This document shows, piece by piece, positions 52,860-61,689 of a stretch of DNA of 64,000 bases. Position 1 is the first letter of the stretch. Each line of letters opens with the position of its first letter. Position numbers and translations under genes: made by a program. Below the pieces are notes generated by a model. It ran no database searches and was not told the origin of the DNA. It saw only the letters and a program-made list of their open reading frames with translations. The stretch comes from Thiomicrorhabdus sp. (GTDB lineage Bacteria; Pseudomonadota; Gammaproteobacteria; Thiomicrospirales; Thiomicrospiraceae): contig NZ_OY782569.1 in NCBI RefSeq assembly GCF_963677875.1, positions 62,001 to 126,000 of the forward strand, written 5' to 3'.

Positions 52860-54221
52860 ATGACTCCTGAACAAGAGCAGATTTGGACCCAGCGCTATAC
52901 CGATTATCAGGCGAAGCAACCTTCGCGGCCGGCGCGAATCGTTTATCAACGTGATCGGGCCCGGGTGATTCATTCGGCATCTTTTCGGCGATTGCAGGCA
53001 AAAACGCAAATCTTCGGTTTGAGCGAATCCGATTTCTATCGCACACGTCTGACGCATTCGATGGAAGTTGCCCAGATCGGTTCCGGACTGGTTGAGCAGC
53101 TGATTACGGTCGCTTTGGAAGGCAAGGCAGAATGCCGTTATGAAGAATGGCTGCCGTCTTTTTATCTGATCGAAGCGATTTGTCTGGCACATGATTTGGG
53201 CCATCCACCGTTCGGGCATGGCGGTGAAGTGGCTTTAAATTACATGATGCGGCATTACGGAGGGTTTGAAGGTAATGCGCAGACCTTGCGGATTTTAAGC
53301 AAGCTGGGTGAATATACGCCGGAAAACGGTTTGGATCTGTCGCGTCGAACGGCTCTGGGCGTGATGAAGTATCCGGCGATCTATAACGATGTGATCGCAT
53401 CGAACCCGGATTACCTGGCACAACTTCAGGAACCTCAAGTGGATGATTTTCGAACCTTGCAGATGAATCGCTGGTTGCCGCCCAAAAGCTTGTATCTGGA
53501 GGAGAAAGCGATTTTCAATTGGGTTCTGGAACCGTTTTCCATTCAGGATAGAATCCGCTTTACGCAATTGAATGATTGCAGCGGTTGTCACCGGCGCACT
53601 GAGCATAAGGCGTTGGATACCACTATTATGGAGCTGGCGGATGACATCGCCTACGGCATTCACGATTTGGAAGACGCGGTTGCAATGAAAATGGTCTCCC
53701 GCGATTTGTGGGAAGAAGAAGTGATGCGCAGTCCGGTGTTTCTCGAGCATGCTCTGTGGGGTGACGAGATGACGCAACGCTTGTTCAGTAATTCTTCCAA
53801 AGGACGAAAGCATGCCGTCAGCAAAATGGTCGGTCTGATGGTCGAATCGGTCTACGTTTGCGAAGATGAAAAATTCGATCACCCGCTACTGCGTTTACAG
53901 GCGCGACTGCATCCGTCTACGGAGGCCGTTTTGGAGCTGTTGAAATCCTTTGTGTACAAGAATGTCATTACCATCCCGGAAGTGAAGCAGATGGAGTACA
54001 AGGGGCAGTTGGTTGTCCTGGAGTTGTTTAAATCCTTGCGGGCCAATCCGAGCGCCTTGCTGCCGTCGAAAGCGTATAGACGCTATCAGCGTGCAGAGAA
54101 CGATCAAGCGAAGCAGCGCATTATTTCCGATTATATCGCCGGTATGACCAATACTTACGCTGCCCGCTTGTACAGTAAATTGTTCACACCGACTCAGGGG
54201 TCGATTTTCGATATGCTGTAA
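52860..54221 (+). CDS. dgt: Deoxyguanosinetriphosphate triphosphohydrolase-like protein
   Basis: A 453-residue HD-domain dNTPase that releases tripolyphosphate from dNTPs. Metal-binding set: the His in RTRLTHSMEVAQIGSGLVEQ (about residue 65), the HD pair in AICLAHDLGHPPFGHGGEVALN (about 115), and the Asp in IMELADDIAYGIHDLEDAVAMK (about 260). RRLQAKTQIF is the family start motif. ATG 52860 gives the normal N-terminus. It is divergent from the AsmA-family gene and convergent with queG. Confidence 0.95.
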   Translation: MTPEQEQIWTQRYTDYQAKQPSRPARIVYQRDRARVIHSASFRRLQAKTQIFGLSESDFYRTRLTHSMEVAQIGSGLVEQLITVALEGKAECRYEEWLPSFYLIEAICLAHDLGHPPFGHGGEVALNYMMRHYGGFEGNAQTLRILSKLGEYTPENGLDLSRRTALGVMKYPAIYNDVIASNPDYLAQLQEPQVDDFRTLQMNRWLPPKSLYLEEKAIFNWVLEPFSIQDRIRFTQLNDCSGCHRRTEHKALDTTIMELADDIAYGIHDLEDAVAMKMVSRDLWEEEVMRSPVFLEHALWGDEMTQRLFSNSSKGRKHAVSKMVGLMVESVYVCEDEKFDHPLLRLQARLHPSTEAVLELLKSFVYKNVITIPEVKQMEYKGQLVVLELFKSLRANPSALLPSKAYRRYQRAENDQAKQRIISDYIAGMTNTYAARLYSKLFTPTQGSIFDML

Positions 54222-54245
54222 GTCCCGGTGGAATACCGTCGGGTG

Positions 54246-55397
54246 TTATGATCGGGATTTCGGTAGATAATACTTGGCGGCGAAATAGGGTTTTTTCGGT
54301 GCGACCTTGTTTGTCGTCCGATCGGGATCGCAGCTTTCTCTGGCTTCAAGCTGTCTTATTGCCCAGTCGATATGTTCATCCAGCAGGTCGCCAAATTGTC
54401 CCCGGCGCATCAGCAGGTTGCGAATGATGTTCTGAAATTCATTTTGTTCGCCATCGAAATTTCCGAGCGCAACGGCAAGATTTCTCAACCATTGAGGGTA
54501 GCCTATACGCCGGATTGGCGAGCCCTGCAGGCGATTTAAAAAGTCTTCTTCAGTCCAGTTCCACAGCTCGATCAGACTGGCTTTGTCTAGATGATGGCGG
54601 CTGCGAAATCCCTGTTCCGCTGTTGGCGAGCTGTAGCGGTTCCAGGGACAGACCAGTTGACAATCGTCACAGCCGTAAATGCGGTTGCCGATCAAGGAAC
54701 GAAACGCTTCCGGGATCGAACCGGCGTATTCGATGGTCAGGTAGGAGATGCAGCGTCTTGCATCAATCAGGCCGCCTTCAAGGATAGCGTCGGTCGGACA
54801 CTCCTGAATACAGGCTGTGCAGGGGCCGCATCCCTGTTTGTCAAAGGGCGGATCGGCCGGAAGCGCTAAATTGGTATAGAGTTCGCCGAGAAAAAACCAC
54901 GAACCCGCTCTAGGATGAATGATCAGGCTGTTTTTACCGATGAAGCCGAGACCGGCTTCTTTGGCAATCGGTCGTTCGAGAACCGGCGCGCTGTCGACAA
55001 AGGCGCGATATTGCAGGTCAGAGGTGTGGTCGGCAATTTTTTCCGCCAGCTTCTGCAGACGTTTACGCAGTAACTTGTGGTAATCCTTGCCAAGTGCATA
55101 ACGCGAAACATAGGCTTTATCATGCGAATGCAGCTGCTGTATCGGGTCGAAAGCCTCGGCGTCCAGATAATTCATCCGTACCGAAATAATGCTTTGGGTT
55201 CCGGGAACCAGTTCATTCGGGCGGGTGCGTTTTTGGCCGTGACGGCTCATGTAGCTCATCTCGCCATGAAAATTCAATCCGACCCAGTTAAAATAATCCG
55301 CTTCGTAGGCGGACAGGTCGGTATGCGAGATGCCGACATCGGCAAATCCCAGGTTTTTTCCCCAGTCTTTTATCTGATCGGCAAGGTCTTTTGACAT
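54246..55397 (-). CDS. queG: Epoxyqueuosine reductase
   Basis: A 383-residue cobalamin-dependent enzyme of the last step of queuosine synthesis in tRNA. Two 4Fe-4S motifs are visible: CGPCTACIQECPTDAI and YGCDDCQLVCPWNRYS. The DUF1730 region is at MSYMSRHGQKRTRPNELVPG, and the C-terminal HEAT-like part has YPQWLRNLAVALGNF. ATG 55397 (MSKDLADQIKDWGKNLGF) is chosen; the open frame extends 99 codons further through the divergent tsaE start and is not typical. Confidence 0.96.
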   Translation of the reverse strand: MSKDLADQIKDWGKNLGFADVGISHTDLSAYEADYFNWVGLNFHGEMSYMSRHGQKRTRPNELVPGTQSIISVRMNYLDAEAFDPIQQLHSHDKAYVSRYALGKDYHKLLRKRLQKLAEKIADHTSDLQYRAFVDSAPVLERPIAKEAGLGFIGKNSLIIHPRAGSWFFLGELYTNLALPADPPFDKQGCGPCTACIQECPTDAILEGGLIDARRCISYLTIEYAGSIPEAFRSLIGNRIYGCDDCQLVCPWNRYSSPTAEQGFRSRHHLDKASLIELWNWTEEDFLNRLQGSPIRRIGYPQWLRNLAVALGNFDGEQNEFQNIIRNLLMRRGQFGDLLDEHIDWAIRQLEARESCDPDRTTNKVAPKKPYFAAKYYLPKSRS

Positions 55398-55525
55398 GCA
55401 GAAAGCGGTTCCGGTTTGCTCATGCCGGTTATTGTACAAGCGAATGTCGTGTTGGACGGTGAAAAATCGCCGGAGAGTTCGGGGAAGCGGCGAAAAAGAA
55501 ACCCGATAAGTTTTAGGAAAGTGAT

Positions 55526-56014
55526 GTGATGGGTAATCGGAAAAGAGAATTTGTATTGGACGACAGCGCGGCAACGCAAGCGGTGGCGCAGGCCTTTGCC
55601 CGGGCTTGCGAAGGGCAAAACCTTGCAGAATCGGGGTTGATGGTCTATCTGCAGGGGGAACTCGGGGCTGGAAAATCCTGTTTTTCGCGAGCATTTATTC
55701 AGGCATTTCTTCCCGGCCAAAAAGTAAAAAGTCCGACCTATACCTTGATTGAAAGTTATAGTTACTTTAAATTTATGATACATCATCTTGATTTATATAG
55801 ACTTTGTGATCCTGAAGAGTTAGAGTATTTAGCCGTCAGGGAGCTTTTTAGCGGCAATTTCATCGCTTTGGTCGAATGGCCGAGTAAAGGTCGGCCGATT
55901 TTGCCGGCCTCCGATGTGTCCATTGAACTCTTATATGAAGGAAAAGGCCGTCGTCTGAAAATGCATGCCCAGAGTGAAAAAGGCATGCTTCTGCTGGATT
56001 CGTTACCGGTATGA
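55526..56014 (+). CDS. tsaE: tRNA threonylcarbamoyladenosine synthesis ATPase TsaE
   Basis: A 162-residue P-loop ATPase that works with TsaB and TsaD to make t6A37. Walker A is QGELGAGKSCFSRAFIQ (about residue 46), followed by VKSPTYTLIESY and HHLDLYRLCDPEELEYLAVREL, then FIALVEWPSKG. AGGA at 55515-55518 suits GTG 55526 (7 bases) or ATG 55529 (10 bases). tsaE followed by an amidase gene is the common proteobacterial order. Confidence 0.95.
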   Translation: MMGNRKREFVLDDSAATQAVAQAFARACEGQNLAESGLMVYLQGELGAGKSCFSRAFIQAFLPGQKVKSPTYTLIESYSYFKFMIHHLDLYRLCDPEELEYLAVRELFSGNFIALVEWPSKGRPILPASDVSIELLYEGKGRRLKMHAQSEKGMLLLDSLPV

Positions 56015-56203
56015 AATTGAAGAAACGGATGAATTTTTGAAAATAAAAAAAGAAAGTGGCATGGAATCTGTTTCTGCTAATTCAGCAGAAAATTCTGCCT
56101 GTTTTTTTGAAACAGGGTGTCAATTTTCGGACGAATTGAAATTTTATTGAAGTTTTAAGGGAAAAGCGCCAGCAAGCGAATTCTTGCTGAAAGAGAAGCG
56201 GTT

Positions 56204-58063
56204 ATGAAATCTAAGCGTTATCTATTCAAAAAACTATCAGCGGCAGTCATCGCATTGGGGCTGGGGTGCGCTGTGTCTCTTCCAGCATGGGCGAGCAGTA
56301 AAGTTGCATCGATGCGAATTGGTGATAACGGCGAGCGCCTGCGTGTGGTTTTTGATGTCGATGCTCCCGGGCGTTATCAGGTAAAGCTGTTAGACGAATC
56401 TCGTCTGGTAGTGAATTTCTTTGATGCCGAAAACGGCTTGAGTTTTTCTAAAAAAGTGCTTGGAGACGAGCGTTTGAATGCAGTACGCGTGCAGCAGGAA
56501 AAAAACCGCTTGCGCGTGATTCTGGAACTTCAGGAAAATACCCGTTACAAAGCGTTTGTTCTGCCGGGGAAACCTGGTCAGAACGATCGTGTCGTGGTGG
56601 ATATGAATCGCGTAGAGAGCATAGGAAAAGATTCTCCTGCTAAGTCATCTTCGGTTAAGGCGGATGCAGGTGCGCCGGTTTCCACCGCTTCACTTTCCGG
56701 GGCTGAAAACAGCCAGCCCAAAGTTCGGAATCTGTCAGATCAGCAACGGCAAACCCTTAAGCGGAATAATCCGGCCGTCGCTTCTGTTAACGATACCGCT
56801 GTTGCGGCTCCTGACTTGACATCAAAAACAGATACCCTGCGCGCTGGTCTACCGCTTGCAGAGCCGGTCGTTCGTCGAGAGAATGGCGCCTTGATGGATC
56901 AAATGGCTCAGGAACTCTGGGCGGAAGAGAGTGTGGCTAAAGCGGAGCGGGTTGAATCACCAGCCAATGAATCGTCGAAGGCGGATTTGTCCCAGCAAGT
57001 CGATTCACAGAGACCTGACTCGAAAGTACCGGAAGCACAACCGAAAACGGTTGCTTTGGTCGACCGAAAAACACAGCCGAAAGCTTTGGTTGAGATGCAG
57101 AACGCCGCGGAAAGTGCTGTGGTTGAGCCGGTGCATTACGATGAAGTAGAAGAGCAGGCGTTGCGGGATGTGTTTGCAAATTCAGCAGACAGCAGCGAAT
57201 TTGTGGTTGCGATCGATGCCGGTCATGGCGGAAAAGATTCCGGAGCGGTTGGTGCGAATGGGCTACACGAAAAACAGGTGACCTTGCAGATGGCAAAAAC
57301 TCTGCAGAGCGAATTGAATCGTTATCCTGGAATCAAAGCGATTTTAACCCGGGATCGCGATGTGTTTATTCCGTTACACGAGCGAGTCAAGATTGCCAAA
57401 CAGAATCGTGCGGATATTTTTGTTTCCATCCATGCGGACTCTTTCCATGATCGTAGCGTGCAAGGTGGATCGGTTTATATTCTTTCCCGCGGTGGAGCCA
57501 GCAGTGTGATGGCGAGAGTGCTGGCGAAAAGCGAAAATGCGTTTTTACAGGATGTCAGTCTGAAAGGTCGTGATGATGATGTGGCTTATGCTTTGAGTGA
57601 TTTGTCCCGCGAGGCGAATGTTCGTGCCAGCCGAGCTTTGGCTACTACGGTATTGGAAGAAATGGGGAAAAAAGTTCACATGCATAAAGCGTCGGTTCAA
57701 TCCGCAAACTTTGCTGTGTTGAAGTCGATTGATATGCCATCTCTGCTAATCGAAACAGCGTTTATTTCCAATCCGGAAGAGGCCAAAAAGCTGGCTAATC
57801 AGAATTTCCAAATCAAAATGGCATCTTCGATTGCCGGTGGTTTGAATCGTTTTGTTCAAACGCGAGTAAGGAAACCTTCTTGGGGTGAGACACTGTTTGT
57901 TCACTATCGGGTGAAAGAGGGAGATACGCTGAGTTCGATTGCAGCCAATCACAACCTTTCGGTAAAGAAGTTGCGTGAAGCGAATCGCTCGATTAATCCG
58001 CGCCGTCTTTATGTCGGTACCCGTTTGCTGATTCCGCTCGAACAACAGCTGGCTAAATTGTAA
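56204..58063 (+). CDS. N-acetylmuramoyl-L-alanine amidase (AmiC/AmiB type) with AMIN and LysM
   Basis: A 619-residue exported cell-wall amidase for daughter-cell separation. The signal peptide ends near LPAWA (about 30). The AMIN targeting domain follows (VASMRIGDNGERLRVVFDVD to about 145), then a long Ser/Ala/Glu-rich linker. The amidase_3 domain begins FVVAIDAGHGGKDSGAVG (about 335), with the Zn-binding His in it, SIHADSFHD, and PSLLIETAFISNPEEAKKL with the catalytic Glu. A LysM domain is at the end (YRVKEGDTLSSIAANHN). The linker is longer than in E. coli AmiC. The usual mutL neighbour is not seen downstream. Confidence 0.94.
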   Translation: MKSKRYLFKKLSAAVIALGLGCAVSLPAWASSKVASMRIGDNGERLRVVFDVDAPGRYQVKLLDESRLVVNFFDAENGLSFSKKVLGDERLNAVRVQQEKNRLRVILELQENTRYKAFVLPGKPGQNDRVVVDMNRVESIGKDSPAKSSSVKADAGAPVSTASLSGAENSQPKVRNLSDQQRQTLKRNNPAVASVNDTAVAAPDLTSKTDTLRAGLPLAEPVVRRENGALMDQMAQELWAEESVAKAERVESPANESSKADLSQQVDSQRPDSKVPEAQPKTVALVDRKTQPKALVEMQNAAESAVVEPVHYDEVEEQALRDVFANSADSSEFVVAIDAGHGGKDSGAVGANGLHEKQVTLQMAKTLQSELNRYPGIKAILTRDRDVFIPLHERVKIAKQNRADIFVSIHADSFHDRSVQGGSVYILSRGGASSVMARVLAKSENAFLQDVSLKGRDDDVAYALSDLSREANVRASRALATTVLEEMGKKVHMHKASVQSANFAVLKSIDMPSLLIETAFISNPEEAKKLANQNFQIKMASSIAGGLNRFVQTRVRKPSWGETLFVHYRVKEGDTLSSIAANHNLSVKKLREANRSINPRRLYVGTRLLIPLEQQLAKL

Positions 58064-58132
58064 TCCTGTTTGAACCGGCTGTCAGGCAGTGGCAGTTTAA
58101 GGGTGAGGCGGCTGTTTAAGCGTTTTTGTCTG

Positions 58133-58729
58133 CTAGAAGTAGCGAAACCCGTTCTCGGTTACGATCCCATCCAGAGGAACATCCCAAGGTTCATTAGGTA
58201 ATTTGGAGACCGACTGGCAACTGTGAGCCCAACCGATAAGTTTTGGTTTCGCTGTTGGTTTTTTCAATTTGAACGCAAAACTCCGATCATAAAATCCACC
58301 TCCCATCCCCAATCTGTGTCCGTTGCCGTCAAATGCAACCAAAGGCATAAAGACCAGATCCATCTCCTCGCCGTTAAGGTGTTGATGTGGCTGTAAATCA
58401 GGTTCTTCGATTCCATAACGACTCACTTTCATCGAACTTGCTGGGTGATAGGCCGCAAATCCCATGTGCCATTCAGGCTGGGTTTCCAAAACCGGTAAAT
58501 AAACCTGATGGCGTTTCTGTTGCCAAAGATAATGAATGGTAGGACGGGTTTCTAGTTCACCATCCTGAGAGAGAAAAATGGCTATTTTTAAGGGAGAGTG
58601 AAATTCCTCTTCCTGAAAGAGCGTTTCGATCAAGGTATCAAGCACCTGGCGGGAGTGAAGGTTTTGCTGCTGATGGCTGAGATTCTGTCGCCGATTGCGA
58701 ATTTGACGTCGTATTTCGGAAGGCGTCAT
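58133..58729 (-). CDS. 5-formyltetrahydrofolate cyclo-ligase
   Basis: A 198-residue enzyme that recycles 5-formyl-THF to 5,10-methenyl-THF with ATP. Motifs: IRRQIRNRRQNLSHQQQ at the N-terminus, IAIFLSQDGELETRPTI, and the ATP-binding LVFMPLVAFDGNGHRLGMGGGFYDRSF. ATG 58729 (MTPSEIRRQI) is preferred to TTG 58744. It follows the 6S RNA on the same strand; in enterobacteria the equivalent gene (ygfA/fau) is co-transcribed with ssrS, which the layout here copies. Confidence 0.94.
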   Translation of the reverse strand: MTPSEIRRQIRNRRQNLSHQQQNLHSRQVLDTLIETLFQEEEFHSPLKIAIFLSQDGELETRPTIHYLWQQKRHQVYLPVLETQPEWHMGFAAYHPASSMKVSRYGIEEPDLQPHQHLNGEEMDLVFMPLVAFDGNGHRLGMGGGFYDRSFAFKLKKPTAKPKLIGWAHSCQSVSKLPNEPWDVPLDGIVTENGFRYF

Positions 58730-58761
58730 AAAAAGGTTCCGCAAATTCTAAGAAAAGAAGG

Positions 58762-58938
58762 AGGGACATGCAATCACTGGACTAAAATCCCTGAACCGGA
58801 GAAGTTCAGGTGGCAGTCTCGGCAAAAAGCTTAGGCTTCCCGGGTTAGCAAGCTAACGAGATGCTCACCGCTTTAAGCTTCTGACCCCAATATTGGAATT
58901 ATCGGAACGGGGTTTATGCCCAGCAACTGCATGCCTTG
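58762..58938 (-). ncRNA. ssrS: 6S RNA
   Basis: On the minus strand between zapA and the cyclo-ligase gene lies a transcript-like stretch of about 177 bases that matches 6S RNA by order and sequence elements: a closing stem (GGCATGCA near 58935 with TGCATGTCC near 58763), a central region with GGTGAGCATCTCG and CGGGAAGCCTAAGC equivalent to the conserved GGUGAGCAU...GAGAAGCCUUAA of the E. coli molecule, and long imperfect helices on either side of a large internal bubble. A TATAAT lies just upstream. 6S RNA mimics an open promoter and holds sigma-70 polymerase in stationary phase. Ends are approximate. Confidence 0.9.
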
Positions 58939-58944
58939 AGAAAG

Positions 58945-58950
58945 ATTATA
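58945..58950 (-). promoter_or_regulatory. -10 box of the 6S RNA promoter
   Basis: Minus-strand TATAAT (complement of 58945-58950) is placed about 7 bases before the proposed 6S RNA 5' end. This fits a strong sigma-70 promoter, expected for an abundant RNA. Confidence 0.65.
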
Positions 58951-59277
58951 CCAAAAGTGTTTTCAAAGTGGTGCAAGGAAATCGCTTAAGTTGACCGGAA
59001 ATAATTATCGCCTCTGTCGTAGTGTCAATTTCGGCGTGAGAACTCCGGAATGTGATGGAATGAGTATTGAGGTTGAGGAATGTCCATTCAAAAGCAAGGG
59101 GCACCGAGGAGAAAAAATGTGTTGCCATTTGTTCTTTTTCGGTTTGTTTATTGTCCGTTGTTTATTGTCTGCGACAGGAAAACGGTATTACTGAAAATCA
59201 GACTCGGCTGATCATTGAGAGTGGTCGGATTCAGGCTTTCAGTGATAACTAGAAAAGCAGCTGAGAAAAGGCGTGGA
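58951..59277. other. 327-bp intergenic region between 6S RNA and zapA
   Basis: It should contain the -35 region of the 6S promoter at its left end and the 3' end of the zapA transcript at its right. A plus-strand open frame (58991-59194) lacks protein character. Nothing else is recognised. Confidence 0.4.
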
Positions 59278-59535
59278 TCATTCGTCGTGAGTCGCTTGCA
59301 TCAGCTCGTCCATCCGGTTCAGCAGGCTGTCGGTGTAATCCAGCGTTTCCTGCTTAAGTTGCAGGTATTCGTAACAAAGGTTTAGCGCGGTCATCAGAAC
59401 TTTGCTCTCGCCGCGTAAATTAGGGATTTGATCCAGTTTGTCTTCAAGAAGCGTGGCGGCTTCCATCAGACGTTCGCGCTCTTCGGGTTCGCAGGGAATT
59501 TCGAAGGTGTGATTCATCAACGTTAAAGACAGCAA
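59278..59535 (-). CDS. zapA: Cell division protein ZapA
   Basis: An 85-residue FtsZ-ring stabiliser. AAGGAG at 59542-59547 lies exactly 6 bases before TTG 59535, and the resulting N-terminus (LSLTLMNHTFEIPCEPEE) supplies the first beta strand of the ZapA fold; starting at ATG 59517 would delete it. The globular part reads ERERLMEAATLLEDKLDQI and SKVLMTALNLCYEYLQLK, followed by a C-terminal coiled coil. It is divergent from the ygfB-like gene and upstream of 6S RNA, the classic order. Confidence 0.9.
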   Translation of the reverse strand: MLSLTLMNHTFEIPCEPEERERLMEAATLLEDKLDQIPNLRGESKVLMTALNLCYEYLQLKQETLDYTDSLLNRMDELMQATHDE

Positions 59536-59736
59536 AACGAACTCCTTAAAGGCGAAGTTTAAAAGGTAAACGAATGGAATAAAACGGCTTTTGTCCGAAG
59601 TGGCTTTGTTTATGAAGCCGAAAAAGTTTTTCATTCCGGTTTTCGGCGGTGCTTCAAGCTGTTTTTCCGGGAAAGCTCGCCGCTTTTATTGTGTTATTAT
59701 TCACCAATTGACTGGCTTAAACAAGAGAGAACGGCT

Positions 59737-60324
59737 ATGGAATTCGATCGCGTTAATGAAGTGATTTCACCTTTTCCGGAATTGGAATCCCCATCTTTTA
59801 TTCAAGGTATCTTGATCGGTTTGCTGTGTGCAGATAACGATATCAAAGAGACGGTTTGGATCAAGCGGCTGATTGAAGAAGCCGAAATCAAGTCGGTGAA
59901 GGAATCTTTTTTGCAGGTGTTGCACGATCTGTTTTTGCAGACGAATAAAGGATTAAACGGTTCAGGGTTTGAATTGGAGCTGTGTCTTCCAGACGATGAA
60001 TCCGACCTGGCAACGCGCGCTTTTATGCTTGGGCAATTATGTGAGGGGGTGCTGTATGGTCTGGGACTGGTCAGTCATCTTAAGGATTTCGAAGCGCGTT
60101 TGTCTCCGGAGGTTAGAGAGACCTTGTCTGATTTGGGTGAAATTGCCCGTATCGATGTTGACGGCTTAAACGATGAAACTTCGGCCGATGACGTCAGCGA
60201 AAGTGATCTGATGCAACTGGCTGAATATGTCAAAGTCAGTTTATTAATGATTAATGAAGAGCTGAACCCGACGCAGGCTCCGCCGATCATGGAAACCACG
60301 CCGCCAAACACTCAGATTCATTAA
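59737..60324 (+). CDS. UPF0149 family protein (YgfB/YecA-like)
   Basis: A 195-residue acidic protein of the UPF0149 family: FPELESPSFIQGILIGLLCADN at the start, LCLPDDESDLATRAFMLGQLCEGVLYGLGL in the middle, and SDLMQLAEYVKVSLLMINEEL near the end. ATG 59737 (MEFDRVNEV) is chosen, preceded by AGAGAG. In gammaproteobacteria ygfB lies between zapA (divergent) and pepP, as here. YgfB of Pseudomonas affects antibiotic tolerance through transcription control; whether this holds here is unknown. It is 14 bases before pepP. Confidence 0.93.
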   Translation: MEFDRVNEVISPFPELESPSFIQGILIGLLCADNDIKETVWIKRLIEEAEIKSVKESFLQVLHDLFLQTNKGLNGSGFELELCLPDDESDLATRAFMLGQLCEGVLYGLGLVSHLKDFEARLSPEVRETLSDLGEIARIDVDGLNDETSADDVSESDLMQLAEYVKVSLLMINEELNPTQAPPIMETTPPNTQIH

Positions 60325-60338
60325 AGAGCGACGAAAAA

Positions 60339-61670
60339 ATGATGGATGATTATTACATGCTTTATGCCGGAAACCGGCAGCGTCTGGCGGATAACTTGCC
60401 TGACGACAGCCTGGTTCTGATTGCATCCGGTAAGGAATTGTACCGTAACCGTGATGTTGATTATCCGTTTCGGGCAAGCAGTGATTTTTGGTATTTGAGC
60501 GGTTTCGAAGAGCCGGATTCCGTGCTGTTGTTGGAAAAAATCGACGGTGTTTTGAGAACGCACTTAGTGTTGCGCCCAAAGGATCCGTTGCAGGAAACCT
60601 GGCAAGGGCGCCGTTTGGGCGTTGAGGTTGCCTGCGAGACATTGGGGGTGGATCAGGCGTATTCGATTGATGCGTTGCATGCAACGGTTTTGGCGCTTCT
60701 GGAACATAAAAGTCGTCTTTATTTCAGTTTCAGCGAATTCTCGGATTGGGCGCCTCAAATTGAGAAATGGCTTGTCGAGTCGAAAGCGAAACATCGTCAG
60801 GGAATTGAATCCGTCAGTGAGCTTCACGATCTGGACGGACTGTTACATGAGCAGCGTCTGGTAAAAAGCGAAGCTGAAATCGCTCTGATGAAAAAAGCGG
60901 CGCAAATCAGTGTACAAGGGCATTTGGCCGCCATGGCGGCAGCTTCTCAATCAGAGTTTGAATATCAGATTCAAGCGGAATTGGAATCCGCTTGCCGCCG
61001 CTTGGGTGCTTCGAGGCAATCTTTCAATACCATTGCCGCGGTCGGCGAAAATGCCTGCGTTCTTCACTATACCGAAAACAGTGCCAGGCTGAATAGGAAT
61101 GAGTTGATTCTGGTGGATGCCGGAGCGGAATATCAGGGGTATGCCGGCGATATCACTTCTACCTTTCCCGTCGGAGGGCGTTTCAGTCACGAGCAGGCGC
61201 AACTGTATTCGCTGGTGCTGAAAGCCCAGCAAGCGGCGATTGCCGCTGTTCAACCCGGTGCGGCCTATATTGCGCCCCATGAAGCAGCCGTAAAGGTTTT
61301 GACTCAAGGGTTGTTATCTTTGGGAATTCTGAATGGTGATCTGGATGCTTTGATTGCCGAAGATGCATACAAGCCTTTTTATATGCATGGAACCGGACAC
61401 TGGCTCGGAATGGACGTTCACGATGTCGGTCATTATAAACTTGATGGTGAGTGGCGACCGCTGATTCCGGGGATGGTGCTGACCATCGAGCCGGGGCTGT
61501 ATATTTCGGAAACGCAAACCGGTGTAGATGAAAAATGGCGCGGTATCGGTATTCGCATCGAAGATGATGTTCTGGTGACAGAAAGCGGACATGAAGTGCT
61601 GACAACCGGTTTGCCGCGCAGTGTACAGGAGATTGAAGCCTGGATGCTGTCTCATATGGCGAAGTCGTAG
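60339..61670 (+). CDS. pepP: Xaa-Pro aminopeptidase P
   Basis: A 443-residue metallopeptidase removing N-terminal residues before proline. The N-terminal domain has FRASSDFWYLSGFEEPDS. The pita-bread domain carries the five metal ligands: Asp in LVDAGAEYQGYAGDITSTF (two Asp, about 265-275), His in HGTGHWLGMDVHDVG (about 350), Glu in TIEPGLYI, and Glu in IGIRIEDDVLVTE. It is in an operon with ygfB upstream and ubiH downstream, the standard gammaproteobacterial cluster. Confidence 0.96.
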   Translation: MMDDYYMLYAGNRQRLADNLPDDSLVLIASGKELYRNRDVDYPFRASSDFWYLSGFEEPDSVLLLEKIDGVLRTHLVLRPKDPLQETWQGRRLGVEVACETLGVDQAYSIDALHATVLALLEHKSRLYFSFSEFSDWAPQIEKWLVESKAKHRQGIESVSELHDLDGLLHEQRLVKSEAEIALMKKAAQISVQGHLAAMAAASQSEFEYQIQAELESACRRLGASRQSFNTIAAVGENACVLHYTENSARLNRNELILVDAGAEYQGYAGDITSTFPVGGRFSHEQAQLYSLVLKAQQAAIAAVQPGAAYIAPHEAAVKVLTQGLLSLGILNGDLDALIAEDAYKPFYMHGTGHWLGMDVHDVGHYKLDGEWRPLIPGMVLTIEPGLYISETQTGVDEKWRGIGIRIEDDVLVTESGHEVLTTGLPRSVQEIEAWMLSHMAKS

Positions 61671-61689
61671 ATCAAGGAGAGGGTACATA

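Noticed and set aside
58991-59252. Small plus-strand frames between 6S RNA and zapA
   Set aside because: They lack a convincing ribosome-binding site and overlap the expected 6S promoter and zapA 3' regions.
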